64,000 nucleotides of DNA, from the NCBI RefSeq assembly GCF_001942625.1, contig NZ_MLCL01000079.1, positions 62,001 through 126,000 on the forward strand, given 5' to 3'. Within the stretch, counting starts at the first letter, position 1. Each line of letters starts with the position of its first letter. This DNA comes from Mycobacterium syngnathidarum. GTDB lineage: Bacteria > Actinomycetota > Actinomycetes > Mycobacteriales > Mycobacteriaceae. The translations under genes and the position numbers were made by a program. Below the pieces are notes generated by a model, which had not been told where the DNA came from, did not search any database, and was given only the letters and a program-made list of their open reading frames with translations. Positions 53,373 to 63,320 of the stretch are shown one piece after another.

Positions 53373-54749
53373 TCAACCTCCCTGTACGAGTTGCAGAGTC
53401 CCCACCGGGGTGGAGCGCCAGTGGCCGACGCTGATGTCGACCAGACGAGCAACGGCACGGTCGATGCCGCGCGCCAGTTCATCCACGTCAGGAGCCGTGT
53501 CATAGTCGCCGATAACACCGAAGACCAGGCGGTCGGCGTAACTCATGATGGCGATACCGGTTCTCAGCTGCATCGCCAGCGGCGGAATCGGAAGCAGCCT
53601 GACGATGTCGCAGCCCATGAGGCGCAACCGTTTCCGCGGGCCGGGGACATTGGTGGCAACGGTGACGACGCCGCGTTGCGGCAACCGGGTCAGCGCCCGT
53701 ACCGTCCACGCGGTGAGCGGGAAAGGAATCGCTTTCGCAGCCGAAACCAGGAAGTTGCCCGCCTCGCGCTGTCCACTGGCCTTGGCTCTCGACAGCCGGG
53801 AATGTACTGCGCGCAACTGCTGCACAGGATCGGCTTGGTCGACGGGAAGGTAGGGCAGCATCACGGAAACCCGATTGTCGGTGCGGTCATGCGCATCGTC
53901 GGCTCGCACCGAAACCGGGATCAGGGTGCGCAGCGCGTCCCTACTCGGCTTCTCACCCCGGCGGATCAGCGTGTTGCGAAAGCTGTCGGTGATTGCGGCG
54001 AGGGCGACGTCGTTGACGGTCACACCGAATTCCCGGCACACCGTGGCAACATCGTCGAGTGCCACCTCAGCCGTGGCGTAGCGCCGCATGCTCGTCACCG
54101 GTCCGGTCAACGAGCTGGCGGCCGCCGGACGCAGCAGGCCGGTGACGATGCCGAGTGCCCCACGGACGGCCTGAACGGTGGCCGCGGGTAGCCCGGTCGA
54201 GATGCGCCATGCGTCACCGAGCCAGCCGACCGGGCTGAACACCATTGATGCTTGCCGGGTGCGGCCTGAAGCGTTCATGGCGCCGTCGTCACACAGGCGG
54301 CTCAACAATCGCGTCGCCGCGATCCCATCGGCGATGCAGTGGTGGACCTTCAGCAGCAGAGCCCACCGGCCGCCTTCGAGGCCGTTGACGATCCAGCACT
54401 CCCACAGCGGCCTGTCTCGATCCAGGCGGCGTTCCATGATGTCGGCGGCCCACCGGTACAGCGCGCCATCGTCGCCGGGACAGGGTAGCGCCGCATACCG
54501 GATATGGTGCGCAGCATCGAAATTGGGGTCTTCGACCCACTGCGGTGCACCGAGGTCGAGCGGCTGGGTGTGAAGCAGTTGGTGCAGGCGGGGCGCGGTC
54601 AGCACCCGCTCGGACAGGGCGTCCGCGACGGCCTCGGGGCTCGGCATCGGCCCGTCCAACACAGCAATCGCGCCGATCGCCAAGCTCGCGTGCCGGTCGG
54701 AGTCCTCGGCTTCCAGAAACCCTGCATCCAGGGCGGTCAACTGCTCCAT
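53373..54749 (-). CDS. Wax ester synthase/diacylglycerol acyltransferase (WS/DGAT)
   Basis: The 458-aa acyltransferase makes triacylglycerol or wax esters from acyl-CoA. The active-site HHxxxDG motif is VHHCIADGIAATRLL at about residue 130. The C-terminal PLW-type region (DRPLWECWIVNGLEGGRWAL) and ATNVPGPRKRLRLMG are typical. ATG at 54749 has AGGAGGAGG upstream. It follows narI by 72 bp on the same strand. In mycobacteria such enzymes store lipid under hypoxia or nitric oxide stress, which fits linkage to nitrate respiration; that link is inferred. Confidence 0.92.
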   Translation of the reverse strand: MEQLTALDAGFLEAEDSDRHASLAIGAIAVLDGPMPSPEAVADALSERVLTAPRLHQLLHTQPLDLGAPQWVEDPNFDAAHHIRYAALPCPGDDGALYRWAADIMERRLDRDRPLWECWIVNGLEGGRWALLLKVHHCIADGIAATRLLSRLCDDGAMNASGRTRQASMVFSPVGWLGDAWRISTGLPAATVQAVRGALGIVTGLLRPAAASSLTGPVTSMRRYATAEVALDDVATVCREFGVTVNDVALAAITDSFRNTLIRRGEKPSRDALRTLIPVSVRADDAHDRTDNRVSVMLPYLPVDQADPVQQLRAVHSRLSRAKASGQREAGNFLVSAAKAIPFPLTAWTVRALTRLPQRGVVTVATNVPGPRKRLRLMGCDIVRLLPIPPLAMQLRTGIAIMSYADRLVFGVIGDYDTAPDVDELARGIDRAVARLVDISVGHWRSTPVGTLQLVQGG

Positions 54750-54821
54750 AAGGCAATCGTCCTCCTCCTGCCGCTGCGTGGGCAGGGCCAAAGGTCCCCT
54801 ATTGCCCACGGCTCGAATCGC

Positions 54822-55547
54822 TCACCAGCCCCGCCGCTGCGGCCGTGATCCGACCAGCTCGCTGCGCTCGGCGACATCGCGGCTGCGGTACACCACATAG
54901 GGCCGGAACAGGTAGCCGATCGGCGCACTGAACACGTGCACCAGCCGGGTGAACGGCCACAGGCAGAACAGGACGAGCGCGATCATCACGTGGATGTGGA
55001 AGTACACCGGCGCCTGCGCCATCAGGTCGCCGCGGGGCTGCAGGATCCAGATCGACCGGAACCACGGCGACACGGTTTCGCGGTAGTCGTGCTCGGCGCC
55101 GCCGGGCGTGGCGCCGATGGCGGTACAGGCGAACCCGGCCACCATCGCGGCCACCAGCACCACGTACATGGTCTTGTCATTGACCGTGGTCGCCATGAAG
55201 ACCGGTCCGGTGGCGCGGCGCCGGTAGATGAGCAGTGCGATGCCGACCAGGGCCGCGATGCCGGCGATGCCACCGAGGATCACCGCCTGCAGGTGATACA
55301 CGTGGTCGCTCATCACCAGATCCATCCACGACTCGGGGATGAACAGGCCGATGACGTGTCCGATGAACACCACGAGCATGCCGAAATGGAACATCGGGCT
55401 GGCGATGCGCAGCAGCCGCGACTCGTAGAGTTGCGACGAGCGTGTGGTCCAGCCGAACTTGTCGTAGCGGTAGCGCCACCAGGTGCCGACGGCGACGATT
55501 GCCAGCGTCACGTAGGGCACCACGTCCCAGAAGATCTCCCAGTCCAT
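54822..55547 (-). CDS. narI: Respiratory nitrate reductase gamma subunit NarI
   Basis: The membrane diheme cytochrome b subunit passes electrons from menaquinol to NarH. The 241-aa protein has five hydrophobic helices (YVTLAIVAVGTWWRYRYDKF, HFGMLVVFIGHVIGLFIPES, and three more). Heme-ligating His are near MFHFGM, IGHVIG and the C-terminal HIHVMIALVLF. ATG at 55547 follows narJ by 13 bp. It is the last gene of the narGHJI set. Confidence 0.94.
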   Translation of the reverse strand: MDWEIFWDVVPYVTLAIVAVGTWWRYRYDKFGWTTRSSQLYESRLLRIASPMFHFGMLVVFIGHVIGLFIPESWMDLVMSDHVYHLQAVILGGIAGIAALVGIALLIYRRRATGPVFMATTVNDKTMYVVLVAAMVAGFACTAIGATPGGAEHDYRETVSPWFRSIWILQPRGDLMAQAPVYFHIHVMIALVLFCLWPFTRLVHVFSAPIGYLFRPYVVYRSRDVAERSELVGSRPQRRGW

Positions 55548-55560
55548 CTCCCCGGCCTCC

Positions 55561-56196
55561 TTACGCCCTTCGCGGCGGCACTGTCAGTTGAAAGGGTTGC
55601 AAGCCAACAGATTCAGCCGGCGGGCCAGACATCATCAACCGCGACACATCGTCGACCGAAGCCAGGGCCGGCAGGGTTGCGTTCACGGCCGCAACGGCCG
55701 GCGCGTAGGGCGAGCGCCGCTCGGCCAAGGCTTCCGCCACCACGCCGATCGGCACCCGATACTTGGCGAGCAGTCGCCGGCCGGCGTCCGGGTCGACGGT
55801 GGCGGCGAACTCCAAGACCACCGGAAGATGGTCGGGCGCCTCGCCTTTCGGGATCGCGACGCCTGCGGCACGGTAGGTCTGGGTGAATTCGACCATGTCG
55901 GCGCCGCGGTTCCGGGTGTCCCCCGACGTCCAGTACGTCAGCAGCATGGTGCACCGCTTGTGCAGGTCGAAGGTGTCGACGTAGTCCTGCTGTAGCTCCA
56001 TGGTGGGGCGCAGACTCAATCCGACAACGGTTTCGCCGAGCAGCGCCCTGGGTTCGCCGGTGACGTGGTCCAGCAGGCGTGCCGCGCTCTGCAGCCGGTC
56101 GGTATGGCCCTCGTCCGGGTAGGCGAGCATCAGCGACGCGGCCTGCCACACCAGACGGTGCTGCATCGTGTTGTCGCGGCGTCTGCGCATGCTCAT
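55561..56196 (-). CDS. narJ: Nitrate reductase assembly chaperone NarJ
   Basis: The 211-aa cytoplasmic chaperone inserts the molybdenum cofactor into NarG and is not part of the final enzyme. The all-helical fold is recognised by LVWQAASLMLAYPDEGHTDR, DYVDTFDLHKRCTMLLTYWT and DHLPVVLEFAATVD. ATG at 56196 overlaps the narH stop by 4 bp. Confidence 0.93.
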   Translation of the reverse strand: MSMRRRRDNTMQHRLVWQAASLMLAYPDEGHTDRLQSAARLLDHVTGEPRALLGETVVGLSLRPTMELQQDYVDTFDLHKRCTMLLTYWTSGDTRNRGADMVEFTQTYRAAGVAIPKGEAPDHLPVVLEFAATVDPDAGRRLLAKYRVPIGVVAEALAERRSPYAPAVAAVNATLPALASVDDVSRLMMSGPPAESVGLQPFQLTVPPRRA

Positions 56197-57839
56197 CGAT
56201 CCCCCGGAAACATGCCCGACGGAACGCCCCTGCCGTCCCAGTTGAGCAGATTCACCCGCGACGGCCGATCCGCGTTGGCAGCCATGCCACCGCTGGTCTG
56301 CCGGTGCTGCAGGGCGTGGAAGGTCTCCACCGCCACCGGCACCGGACCCCCGCTGGCCTCACCGAACGGACCCGACTCATACATTCCGGGGCCGCCTTCG
56401 AAGGACAGTGAGCAGCCGGGCTCCTCAGCTCCCGGTATCCCCTCCGTGCTGTAGGCCGTCGGAATGACGTAGCGCTCCTCGTATTTCGCGAGCGCCAGCA
56501 GCCGGTACATCTCGTAGGTCTGTTCCTCGGTCATGCCGACCGCGGCGGGGATGTGCGGTTGGGTCTCACGGCCGAGATTGATGTCGCGCATGTATGACCG
56601 CATCGCGGCCAGCCGGCGCAACACACCTTCGACGACGGCGGTGTCACCGGCGGTGAACAGCCCCGCCAGATACTCGATCGGGATACGCAGCGCCTCCAGC
56701 GCCCCGAAGAGATTCCCGATGTCCTCGCCGTCATGTCCGTCACGGCTGACGGCGTCGACCACCGGAGACAGCGGCGGGATGTACCACACCATCGGCACCG
56801 TCCGGAACTCCGGATGCAGCGGCAGCGCAACACCGTAGGTATGGATGAGCTTGTACACCGGAGAGCGTTGGGCGGCTTCTATCCATTCATCGGAGATGCC
56901 CTCGGCCCGGGCCCCGGCGATCACCTCCGGGTCGGTCGGGTCGAGCAGGATCTGCCGCTGCGCTTCGTAGAGATCCTTGTCGTCGGGTACCGATGCCGCT
57001 TCCAGCACGCGGTCGACGTCGTAGAGCACCAGCCCGAGGTAGCGCAACCGCCCCACGCAGGTTTCCGAGCACACCGTCGGCAGCCCGACCTCGATGCGTG
57101 GGTAGCACAGGGTGCACTTCTCGGCCTTACCGGTCTTGTGGTTGAAATACACCTTCTTGTAGGGACATCCGGACACGCACATGCGCCAGCCGCGGCAGCG
57201 GTCCTGATCGACCAGCACGATGCCGTCCTCGGAGCGTTTGTACATTGCGCCCGATGGGCAGGACGCCACACACGCCGGGTTCAGGCAGTGCTCACAGATT
57301 CGGGGCAGATAGAACATGAAGGTCTGCTCGAGCTCCAGCTGGATCTGCTCACTGACCTGTTTGAGCACCGGGTCTCCCGGCACGATCTCGGGCGACCCGG
57401 CCAAATCGTCGTCCCAGTTGGCCGACCACGACACCTTCATGGGTTTACCGGTGATCAAGCTGCGCGGCGCCGCTGTGGGGATGTGCTCACCCAGAGGTGC
57501 CGAGGTCAGGTTCTCGTAGTCGTAGGTCCACGGCTCGTAGTAGTCGTCGATGGACGGCAGCTTCGGGTTGGCAAAGATCCGGGCCAGCTTGGCCAGGCGG
57601 CCGCCGTCACGAAGCCGCAGCCGGCCGCGACGGTCCAGCTTCCAGCCCCCACGCCACTTTTCCTGATCCTGGTAGGTGCGCGGATACCCTTGCCCCGGAC
57701 GCGTTTCGACGTTGTTGAACCAAACGTATTCGGTGCCGGCCCGGTTGGTCCACGCCTGCTTGCAGGTCACCGAACAGGTTTGACACCCGATGCACTTGTC
57801 GAGGTTCATCACCATCGCCATCTGGGCCATGACCTTCAC
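56193..57839 (-). CDS. narH: Respiratory nitrate reductase beta subunit NarH
   Basis: The 548-aa iron-sulfur subunit carries four clusters that relay electrons from NarI to NarG. Cys motifs are KCIGCQTCSVTCKQAW, CEHCLNPACVASCPSGA, CRGWRMCVSGCPYKK and CTLCYPRIEVGLPTVCSETC. One [3Fe-4S] centre uses the Trp-containing second motif as in E. coli. ATG at 57839 overlaps the narG stop by 4 bp. Confidence 0.96.
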   Translation of the reverse strand: MKVMAQMAMVMNLDKCIGCQTCSVTCKQAWTNRAGTEYVWFNNVETRPGQGYPRTYQDQEKWRGGWKLDRRGRLRLRDGGRLAKLARIFANPKLPSIDDYYEPWTYDYENLTSAPLGEHIPTAAPRSLITGKPMKVSWSANWDDDLAGSPEIVPGDPVLKQVSEQIQLELEQTFMFYLPRICEHCLNPACVASCPSGAMYKRSEDGIVLVDQDRCRGWRMCVSGCPYKKVYFNHKTGKAEKCTLCYPRIEVGLPTVCSETCVGRLRYLGLVLYDVDRVLEAASVPDDKDLYEAQRQILLDPTDPEVIAGARAEGISDEWIEAAQRSPVYKLIHTYGVALPLHPEFRTVPMVWYIPPLSPVVDAVSRDGHDGEDIGNLFGALEALRIPIEYLAGLFTAGDTAVVEGVLRRLAAMRSYMRDINLGRETQPHIPAAVGMTEEQTYEMYRLLALAKYEERYVIPTAYSTEGIPGAEEPGCSLSFEGGPGMYESGPFGEASGGPVPVAVETFHALQHRQTSGGMAANADRPSRVNLLNWDGRGVPSGMFPGDR

Positions 57840-60800
57840 TGGTACTTCACCTCCTGTGAGCGGCGGCGAACCACCGTCACCTCGTCACGCTGATTTCCGG
57901 TGGGGCCGAGATAGTTCCAGGCAAACGAGTGTTGGGCATACCCGCCGGCCAGGTGGCTGGGCTTGACCAGCAGCCGGGTCAGTGAGTTGTGAATACCGCC
58001 ACGGGTACCGGTGGTTTCGCTCAGCGGTACGTCGATGGTCCGCTCTTGTGCGTGGTAGACGTACACCACACCCTCGGGCATCCGGTGGCTGACCACGGCG
58101 CGGCACACCAGCACGCCGTTGCGGTTCACGGCCTCGATCCAATCGTTGTCTTTCACTTCGATCCTCGCCGCGTCCAACGGGCTCATCCACATGGTCGGAC
58201 CGCCACGTGACAGCGACAACATGAACAAGTTGTCCTGATACTCCGAGTGGATCGACCACTTGGAATGCGGGGTCAGATACCGCACGGTCAGCCCGATGCC
58301 GTCGCGGCCCAGTTTGGATTCGCCGAACAGCCGCGCCATGTCCAGCGGCGGCCGGTAGATCGGCAGTTGCTCGCCGAGTTCCTCCAGCCAGTCATGGTCG
58401 ACGTAGAAGTGCATGCGCCCGGTGAGGGTGTGAAAAGGCTTGAGCTCCTCGATGTTCACCGTGAACGGTGCGTAGCGGCGGCCGCCGGTCTCACTGCCCG
58501 ACCATTCCGGGCTGGTGATCACCGGCACCGGTCGGGCCTGGGTGTCGGCGTAGGTGATCCGGCGCTCCTCGTTGCCGATGGCCAGGTGGATCAGCTTACG
58601 GCCGGTGCGCCGTTCGAGCTCTCGGAAACCTTCCACTGCCAGCCGGCCGTTGGACGTGCCGGACAGCGCCAGGATCACATCGGACATCCGTTCGGCCGTG
58701 GTGATCGCCGGGCGGCCCTGGCCGGCACCGGAATCCATCACACCGAACTTCGCGGCGAGTTCGGCGACCTCCTGGTCGGGGTGGGTGGTGATGCCCTTGG
58801 TGGTCAGCCCCAGGCTCTCCACCAGCGGGCCAAGCGTTGACCATTTCTGGGCGATCGCCGTGTAGTCGCGCTCGACCACCAACAGTGGGCCCATGGTCTT
58901 GCCCGGCACCGGGGTCTCGCCGGTGGTCCGCCAATCATGTTCGGTGCCGGCGGGGTAGGCCATCGCGCCGGGGGTGTCATGCTGCAGCGTACCCATCACC
59001 ACGTCGGTGCGGGTGCCCAGGTGCCTGGCGGCCAGGGTGCTGAAGGTGCGCGCGATCGCCCCGAAAGCCTCGAAGTCCGAACGGGTCTCCCAGGGTGGAT
59101 CCACCGCCGGGCTGAAAGCGTGGATGTACGGGTGCATGTCGGTACTGGACAGGTCGGCCTTCTCGTACCACGTCGCCGCAGGCAGGACCACATCCGAGAG
59201 CAGCGTCGTCGAGGTCATCCGGAAGTCGATCGACATCAGCAGGTCGAGCTTGCCCTCGGGAATGTCCTCGCTCCACGCCACGTCTTTGGGCCGCAACTCC
59301 TCCCCGGTGGGCTCGGCCTGCACGTTCGAGGTGGTGCCCAGCAGGTGACGCAGGAAGTATTCGTTGCCCTTGCTGGAGGAACCCAGCAGGTTGGCCCGCC
59401 AGACGTTGAGCACGCGTGGCCAGTTCGCCGGATTGTCCGGATCGGTGACCGCGAGTTTCAGCCCGCCGCTTGCCAATTGCTCGGCCACGTACTCAGGCAC
59501 CTCGCGGCCGGCCGCCTTCGCCTCGTCCACCACGTCTAGGCTGGACCGGTCGAACTGCGGGTAAAACGGCGTCCACCCCATCGCCACCGCGGAACTCATC
59601 ACATCCATGGTGTGCTTGTCGCGGAAGCGGCCTCGGCCCACCGGACTGGACAGTGCGTCGGCGCGGTAGCCGTCGTACCGCCACTGATCGGTATGGGCGT
59701 ACCAGTACGACGTGCCCGCCATTTGCCGCGGCGGGCGCGACCAGTCGGTGCCCATCGCCATCGCGGCCCATCCGGTGACCGGCCGGCATTTCTCCTGGCC
59801 CACGTAATGCGCCCAGCCGCCACCGTTGCGTCCCATCGAACCGGTGAGCAGCAGCAGGGCCAGGACGGCCCGATAGGTGGCGTCACCGTGAAACCACTGG
59901 CAGATGCCCGCACCCATGATGATCATGGACCGGCCACCGGATTCCTCGGCGTTGCGGGCGAATTCGCGCGCAACCCGGATCGCCTGGCCCGCCGATACCC
60001 CGGTGATCTGCTCCTGCCAAGCCGGGGTGTAGGGCTGGGTGGCGTCGTCGTAGCCGGTGGGCCACTCGCCGGGCAGGCCCGGCCGGTGCACGCCGTACTG
60101 GGCCAGCATCAGGTCGAACACCGTGCACACCAGGTGTTCGCCGACCCGCCGCACCGGTACGCCGCGCTGCATGGTCGCGCCGCTGCCGTCGACGGTGTCA
60201 AATCGCGGCAGCGTGATCTCGGCGGTCTCCAAGCTGTCCCCCAGCACCGTCAGGGCAGGAACCAAGTCCTCCAGATCGAGATTCCATTTGCCCACACCGT
60301 CAGCGCCATATCGGAACCCCAACGAGCCCTGCGGCACCGCGACACTGTCGCTGGCACCGTCGAGCAGCACCGGCTTGAACGCCGCATTCTCCTGTTCGGC
60401 CACTGGGCCGCCCAGATCGGCGGCGGTGAGATTCTTGCCGGGGACCAACATCTGGTCACGCTCTTCGAGCTTGACCAGAAACGGCAGATCGGTGAAACGC
60501 CGGACATAGTCGACGAAGAACGGAATCCGTTTCCGCACAAAGCATTCGTCGAGGATCACATGACCCATCGCCATGGCCAGCGCACCGTCGGTGCCCGCCG
60601 CACACGGCATCCATTCGTCGGCGAACTTGGTGTTGTCGGCGTAATCCGGGCTGACCGTCACCACTTTCGTGCCCCGGTAACGGACTTCGGCCATCCAATG
60701 CGCATCCGGTGTGCGGGTGACCGGGACGTTGGAACCCCACATCATCAGATACGACGCGTCCCACCAGTCCCCGGACTCCGGCACATCGGTCTGGTCGCCG

Positions 60801-61522
60801 AACACCTGCGGAGAGGCCACCGGCAGATCGGCGTACCAGTCGTAGAACGACGTCATCACCCCGCCGAGCAGCTCGATAAATCGTGAACCCGCGGCGAACG
60901 ACACCATCGACATCGCCGGGATCGGCGAGAATCCGGCGACTCTATCCGGGCCGTAGGTCTTGATGGTGTAGACGTGCGCGGCGGCAATCATCTCGGTCGC
61001 CTCGGCCCAGCTGACCCGGACCAGGCCGCCCTTGCCGCGGGCCTGGTGATACCGCTTGCGGCGGACGGGATCACCCTGGATGTCGGCCCACGCCAGCACC
61101 GGATCCTTCAAGCGCGCCTTGGCTTCCCGATACATCTCGACCAGCACGCCGCGTGCGTACGGATACCGCACCCGCGTCGGCGAATAGGTGTACCACGAGA
61201 ACGCCGCACCGCGCGGACACCCGCGCGGCTCGTACTCGGGACGGTCGGCACCCACGGACGGGTAGTCGGTCTCCTGGGTTTCCCAGGTGATGATCCCGTC
61301 CTTGACATAGATCTTCCAGGAACACGATCCGGTGCAGTTGACCCCGTGGGTGGAACGGACCACCTTGTCGTGGCTCCACCGATCACGGTAGAACACATCG
61401 CCCTGACGGCCCCCCTGCCGCGTGACCGTACGCAGATCACCGGAGAACTCACCGGCGGTGAAGAACCTCCCACTGCGCTCCAGCAGCTCCTCGAGCGATC
61501 CGCCGATGTGGGGCTTGGTCAT
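57836..61522 (-). CDS. narG: Respiratory nitrate reductase alpha subunit NarG
   Basis: The 1228-aa molybdo-bis-MGD catalytic subunit reduces nitrate to nitrite. The FS0 [4Fe-4S] ligands are H59, C63, C67 and C102 (THGVNCTGSC, GCPRG). Molybdopterin-binding segments include YDWYADLPVASPQVFGDQTD and MMWGSNVPVTRTPDAHW. No Tat signal is present beyond the short N-terminal leader, so the active site faces the cytosol. It overlaps narK and narH by 4 bp each, so the five genes form one tightly coupled operon. Confidence 0.97.
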   Translation of the reverse strand: MTKPHIGGSLEELLERSGRFFTAGEFSGDLRTVTRQGGRQGDVFYRDRWSHDKVVRSTHGVNCTGSCSWKIYVKDGIITWETQETDYPSVGADRPEYEPRGCPRGAAFSWYTYSPTRVRYPYARGVLVEMYREAKARLKDPVLAWADIQGDPVRRKRYHQARGKGGLVRVSWAEATEMIAAAHVYTIKTYGPDRVAGFSPIPAMSMVSFAAGSRFIELLGGVMTSFYDWYADLPVASPQVFGDQTDVPESGDWWDASYLMMWGSNVPVTRTPDAHWMAEVRYRGTKVVTVSPDYADNTKFADEWMPCAAGTDGALAMAMGHVILDECFVRKRIPFFVDYVRRFTDLPFLVKLEERDQMLVPGKNLTAADLGGPVAEQENAAFKPVLLDGASDSVAVPQGSLGFRYGADGVGKWNLDLEDLVPALTVLGDSLETAEITLPRFDTVDGSGATMQRGVPVRRVGEHLVCTVFDLMLAQYGVHRPGLPGEWPTGYDDATQPYTPAWQEQITGVSAGQAIRVAREFARNAEESGGRSMIIMGAGICQWFHGDATYRAVLALLLLTGSMGRNGGGWAHYVGQEKCRPVTGWAAMAMGTDWSRPPRQMAGTSYWYAHTDQWRYDGYRADALSSPVGRGRFRDKHTMDVMSSAVAMGWTPFYPQFDRSSLDVVDEAKAAGREVPEYVAEQLASGGLKLAVTDPDNPANWPRVLNVWRANLLGSSSKGNEYFLRHLLGTTSNVQAEPTGEELRPKDVAWSEDIPEGKLDLLMSIDFRMTSTTLLSDVVLPAATWYEKADLSSTDMHPYIHAFSPAVDPPWETRSDFEAFGAIARTFSTLAARHLGTRTDVVMGTLQHDTPGAMAYPAGTEHDWRTTGETPVPGKTMGPLLVVERDYTAIAQKWSTLGPLVESLGLTTKGITTHPDQEVAELAAKFGVMDSGAGQGRPAITTAERMSDVILALSGTSNGRLAVEGFRELERRTGRKLIHLAIGNEERRITYADTQARPVPVITSPEWSGSETGGRRYAPFTVNIEELKPFHTLTGRMHFYVDHDWLEELGEQLPIYRPPLDMARLFGESKLGRDGIGLTVRYLTPHSKWSIHSEYQDNLFMLSLSRGGPTMWMSPLDAARIEVKDNDWIEAVNRNGVLVCRAVVSHRMPEGVVYVYHAQERTIDVPLSETTGTRGGIHNSLTRLLVKPSHLAGGYAQHSFAWNYLGPTGNQRDEVTVVRRRSQEVKYQ

Positions 61523-62742
61523 TGACGCGCCTCCTTGGGCTCAGGTTCGCGGGCGTGCAATCGCAGAGCCGTGTAGCCGAATGCCAGCAGTGCCGTCGCC
61601 ACGAGAAGCAGAAGCCCCACGGTGTAGTTGTGGTTCACCGAGTCATACGTCGCACCCATCACCAAGGGCGGGAAGTATCCGCCCAAACCGCCTGCGGCGG
61701 CGACGATGCCGGTGACCGAGCCGACCTCCTTGGCCGGGGAACGCCGCGCCACCCAGGCGAACACGCCGCCGGTGCCGATGCCCAGGAAGATCGCCAACGC
61801 GATGAACGTCGCGGCGGACCACACATCCGGCGGTGGCTGGAACACCGCGATGAAGGCGAGCACGGCCGTACCGGCGAAGGAGGTGAGCACCACGTACTTG
61901 GGTGGGATGCGGTCGGAGAGCGCACCACCGATCGGCCGGGCCAGCACCGCGGCCAAGGCGAATCCCGCTGTACGGCTTCCGGCTTGGACGGCGGAGAATT
62001 CGTACACGTTCTTGATGTAGGTGGGCAGGTAGTTGCTGAACGCCACGAAGCCGCCGAAGACCACCGCGTAGAGGAACGACATCTCCCACGTCACGGGCAG
62101 CTTCAGCGCCGATTTGAGCTTGGGCATCACCGGATCGGTATTCGGCTCGAACGCCGGCGAATTGCGCATCACCACCAAACACAGCACCGCAGTCAGCGCC
62201 AGGGCGACCGCGATGATCAGATGCGTGGGGAATAACCCGAACCACCGCACGAATCTCGGCGTGAAGAATGCGGACAACGCAGTACCGACCATGCCCATAC
62301 CGAACACACCGGTGGCATAACCTCGCCGAGAGGGCTCGTACCAATTATTGGCGAACGGAATTCCGACTGCGAAGATTGTGCCCGCGATCCCCAGGAAGAA
62401 TCCGCACACCAACAACATCGGGTACGACCTGGCCTCGCCGGCCGCCCCGACGGCCAACACCGGCACGATCGAAGCCAGCGTCACCGCGAGGAACATCGTG
62501 CGGCCGCCGTACCTGTCGGTCAGCGCGCCCACGGCAATTCGGCCGAGCGAGCCGACCAATATCGGAGTGGCGACAAGCATCGAGGCCTGGGTGCTGCTCA
62601 ACCTCATGTCGCCGGCGTAAGTGGTGGACAGCGGGCCGATCATGTTCCAGGCCCAGAAATTGATGGCCGAGACCCAGGTGGCCAGCAAGAGGTTCATGCT
62701 CTGCCCTTGGCCCTGGTACGGCGCACTTGCCGTGGTCACCAC
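61519..62742 (-). CDS. narK: Nitrate/nitrite transporter NarK
   Basis: The 407-aa major-facilitator protein has 12 helices and NNP-family signatures (GFFLGIAGTIFAVGIPFANN, GVFAWVARRSPAKEVGSVTG). It imports nitrate and/or exports nitrite. It is the promoter-proximal gene of narK-narGHJI. In H37Rv the main transporter narK2 is elsewhere, so the coupling differs. The start is GTG at 62742; a leader of about 60 nt is predicted from the upstream -10. Confidence 0.93.
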   Translation of the reverse strand: MVTTASAPYQGQGQSMNLLLATWVSAINFWAWNMIGPLSTTYAGDMRLSSTQASMLVATPILVGSLGRIAVGALTDRYGGRTMFLAVTLASIVPVLAVGAAGEARSYPMLLVCGFFLGIAGTIFAVGIPFANNWYEPSRRGYATGVFGMGMVGTALSAFFTPRFVRWFGLFPTHLIIAVALALTAVLCLVVMRNSPAFEPNTDPVMPKLKSALKLPVTWEMSFLYAVVFGGFVAFSNYLPTYIKNVYEFSAVQAGSRTAGFALAAVLARPIGGALSDRIPPKYVVLTSFAGTAVLAFIAVFQPPPDVWSAATFIALAIFLGIGTGGVFAWVARRSPAKEVGSVTGIVAAAGGLGGYFPPLVMGATYDSVNHNYTVGLLLLVATALLAFGYTALRLHAREPEPKEARQ

Positions 62743-62785
62743 AACAGCAAAACATCATGTTCGGCGCGGTCGCGTCATTTTCCCG

Positions 62786-62839
62786 GAAACGTTGCAGGCG
62801 GTTTCACGGAAATGTAATCCGCAACATCCATATGTCGAA
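62786..62839 (-). promoter_or_regulatory. Promoter and candidate operator of the nar operon
   Basis: On the minus strand TTCGAC (62839-62834), a 17-bp spacer and TACATT (62816-62811) form a plausible promoter with the start near 62804. A repeat GAAAC-N10-GTTTC (62786-62805) with an internal GCAAC half site lies at the transcription start. The GNAAC spacing recalls GlnR sites, which control nitrogen genes in mycobacteria, but the match is loose. No DosR-type box was seen. Confidence 0.4.
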
Positions 62840-62905
62840 ATAAATCCTGTTGTGCCGTCGCCCTACTGGGTGAGCTGAGGCGAAAGTGCCCGAAATCGCG
62901 TCGCT

Positions 62906-63316
62906 TCAGGTATTTTCGCGCCTGCTCTGCGGAGAAAGCGCTTCGGTCAGTTCCGGAAGCCAGGCCCGGTCGGCGGGTACCCACGGCAGCTGGTCGAGTT
63001 CGTCGACCGTCACCCAGCGCAACGCGCGGTGGTCATGCGGCCGCGGACTGCCCGAGGTGAGCGTCACCCGGTAGGCACGCAACGTCATCCCCGGCTTCAG
63101 CGCGACGTCCACACCCAGACGGGAACCGACGGTCACCTCGACGCCGAGTTCCTCCCGCAGTTCACGGGTCAGCGCGTCCGCGTCACTTTCCCCGACTGCC
63201 ACCTTGCCGCCCGGCAATTCCCACAGCCCCGCCAATTCCGGGGGCCGCTGCCGTTGGGCGACCAACAGCCGAGCCGACGAGAACAGGGCACCGGCCACGA
63301 CGATCTGCGCATCCAT
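62906..63316 (-). CDS. mutT2: Nudix hydrolase MutT2
   Basis: The 136-aa pyrophosphatase sanitises the nucleotide pool (dCTP/5-methyl-dCTP and oxidised dGTP are reported substrates of M. tuberculosis MutT2). The Nudix box [20 protein letters not shown] followed by LGV matches GX5EX7REUXEEXGU exactly. [13 protein letters not shown] and [20 protein letters not shown] follow the family. ATG at 63316 is chosen. It is divergent from phhB across a 25-bp gap filled by a palindrome. Confidence 0.92.
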   Translation of the reverse strand: MDAQIVVAGALFSSARLLVAQRQRPPELAGLWELPGGKVAVGESDADALTRELREELGVEVTVGSRLGVDVALKPGMTLRAYRVTLTSGSPRPHDHRALRWVTVDELDQLPWVPADRAWLPELTEALSPQSRRENT

Positions 63317-63320
63317 CGCG

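Noticed and set aside
62743..62905. DosR-type box before narK
   Set aside because: No sequence resembling the symmetric GGGACT...AGTCCC pattern was found in the gap.
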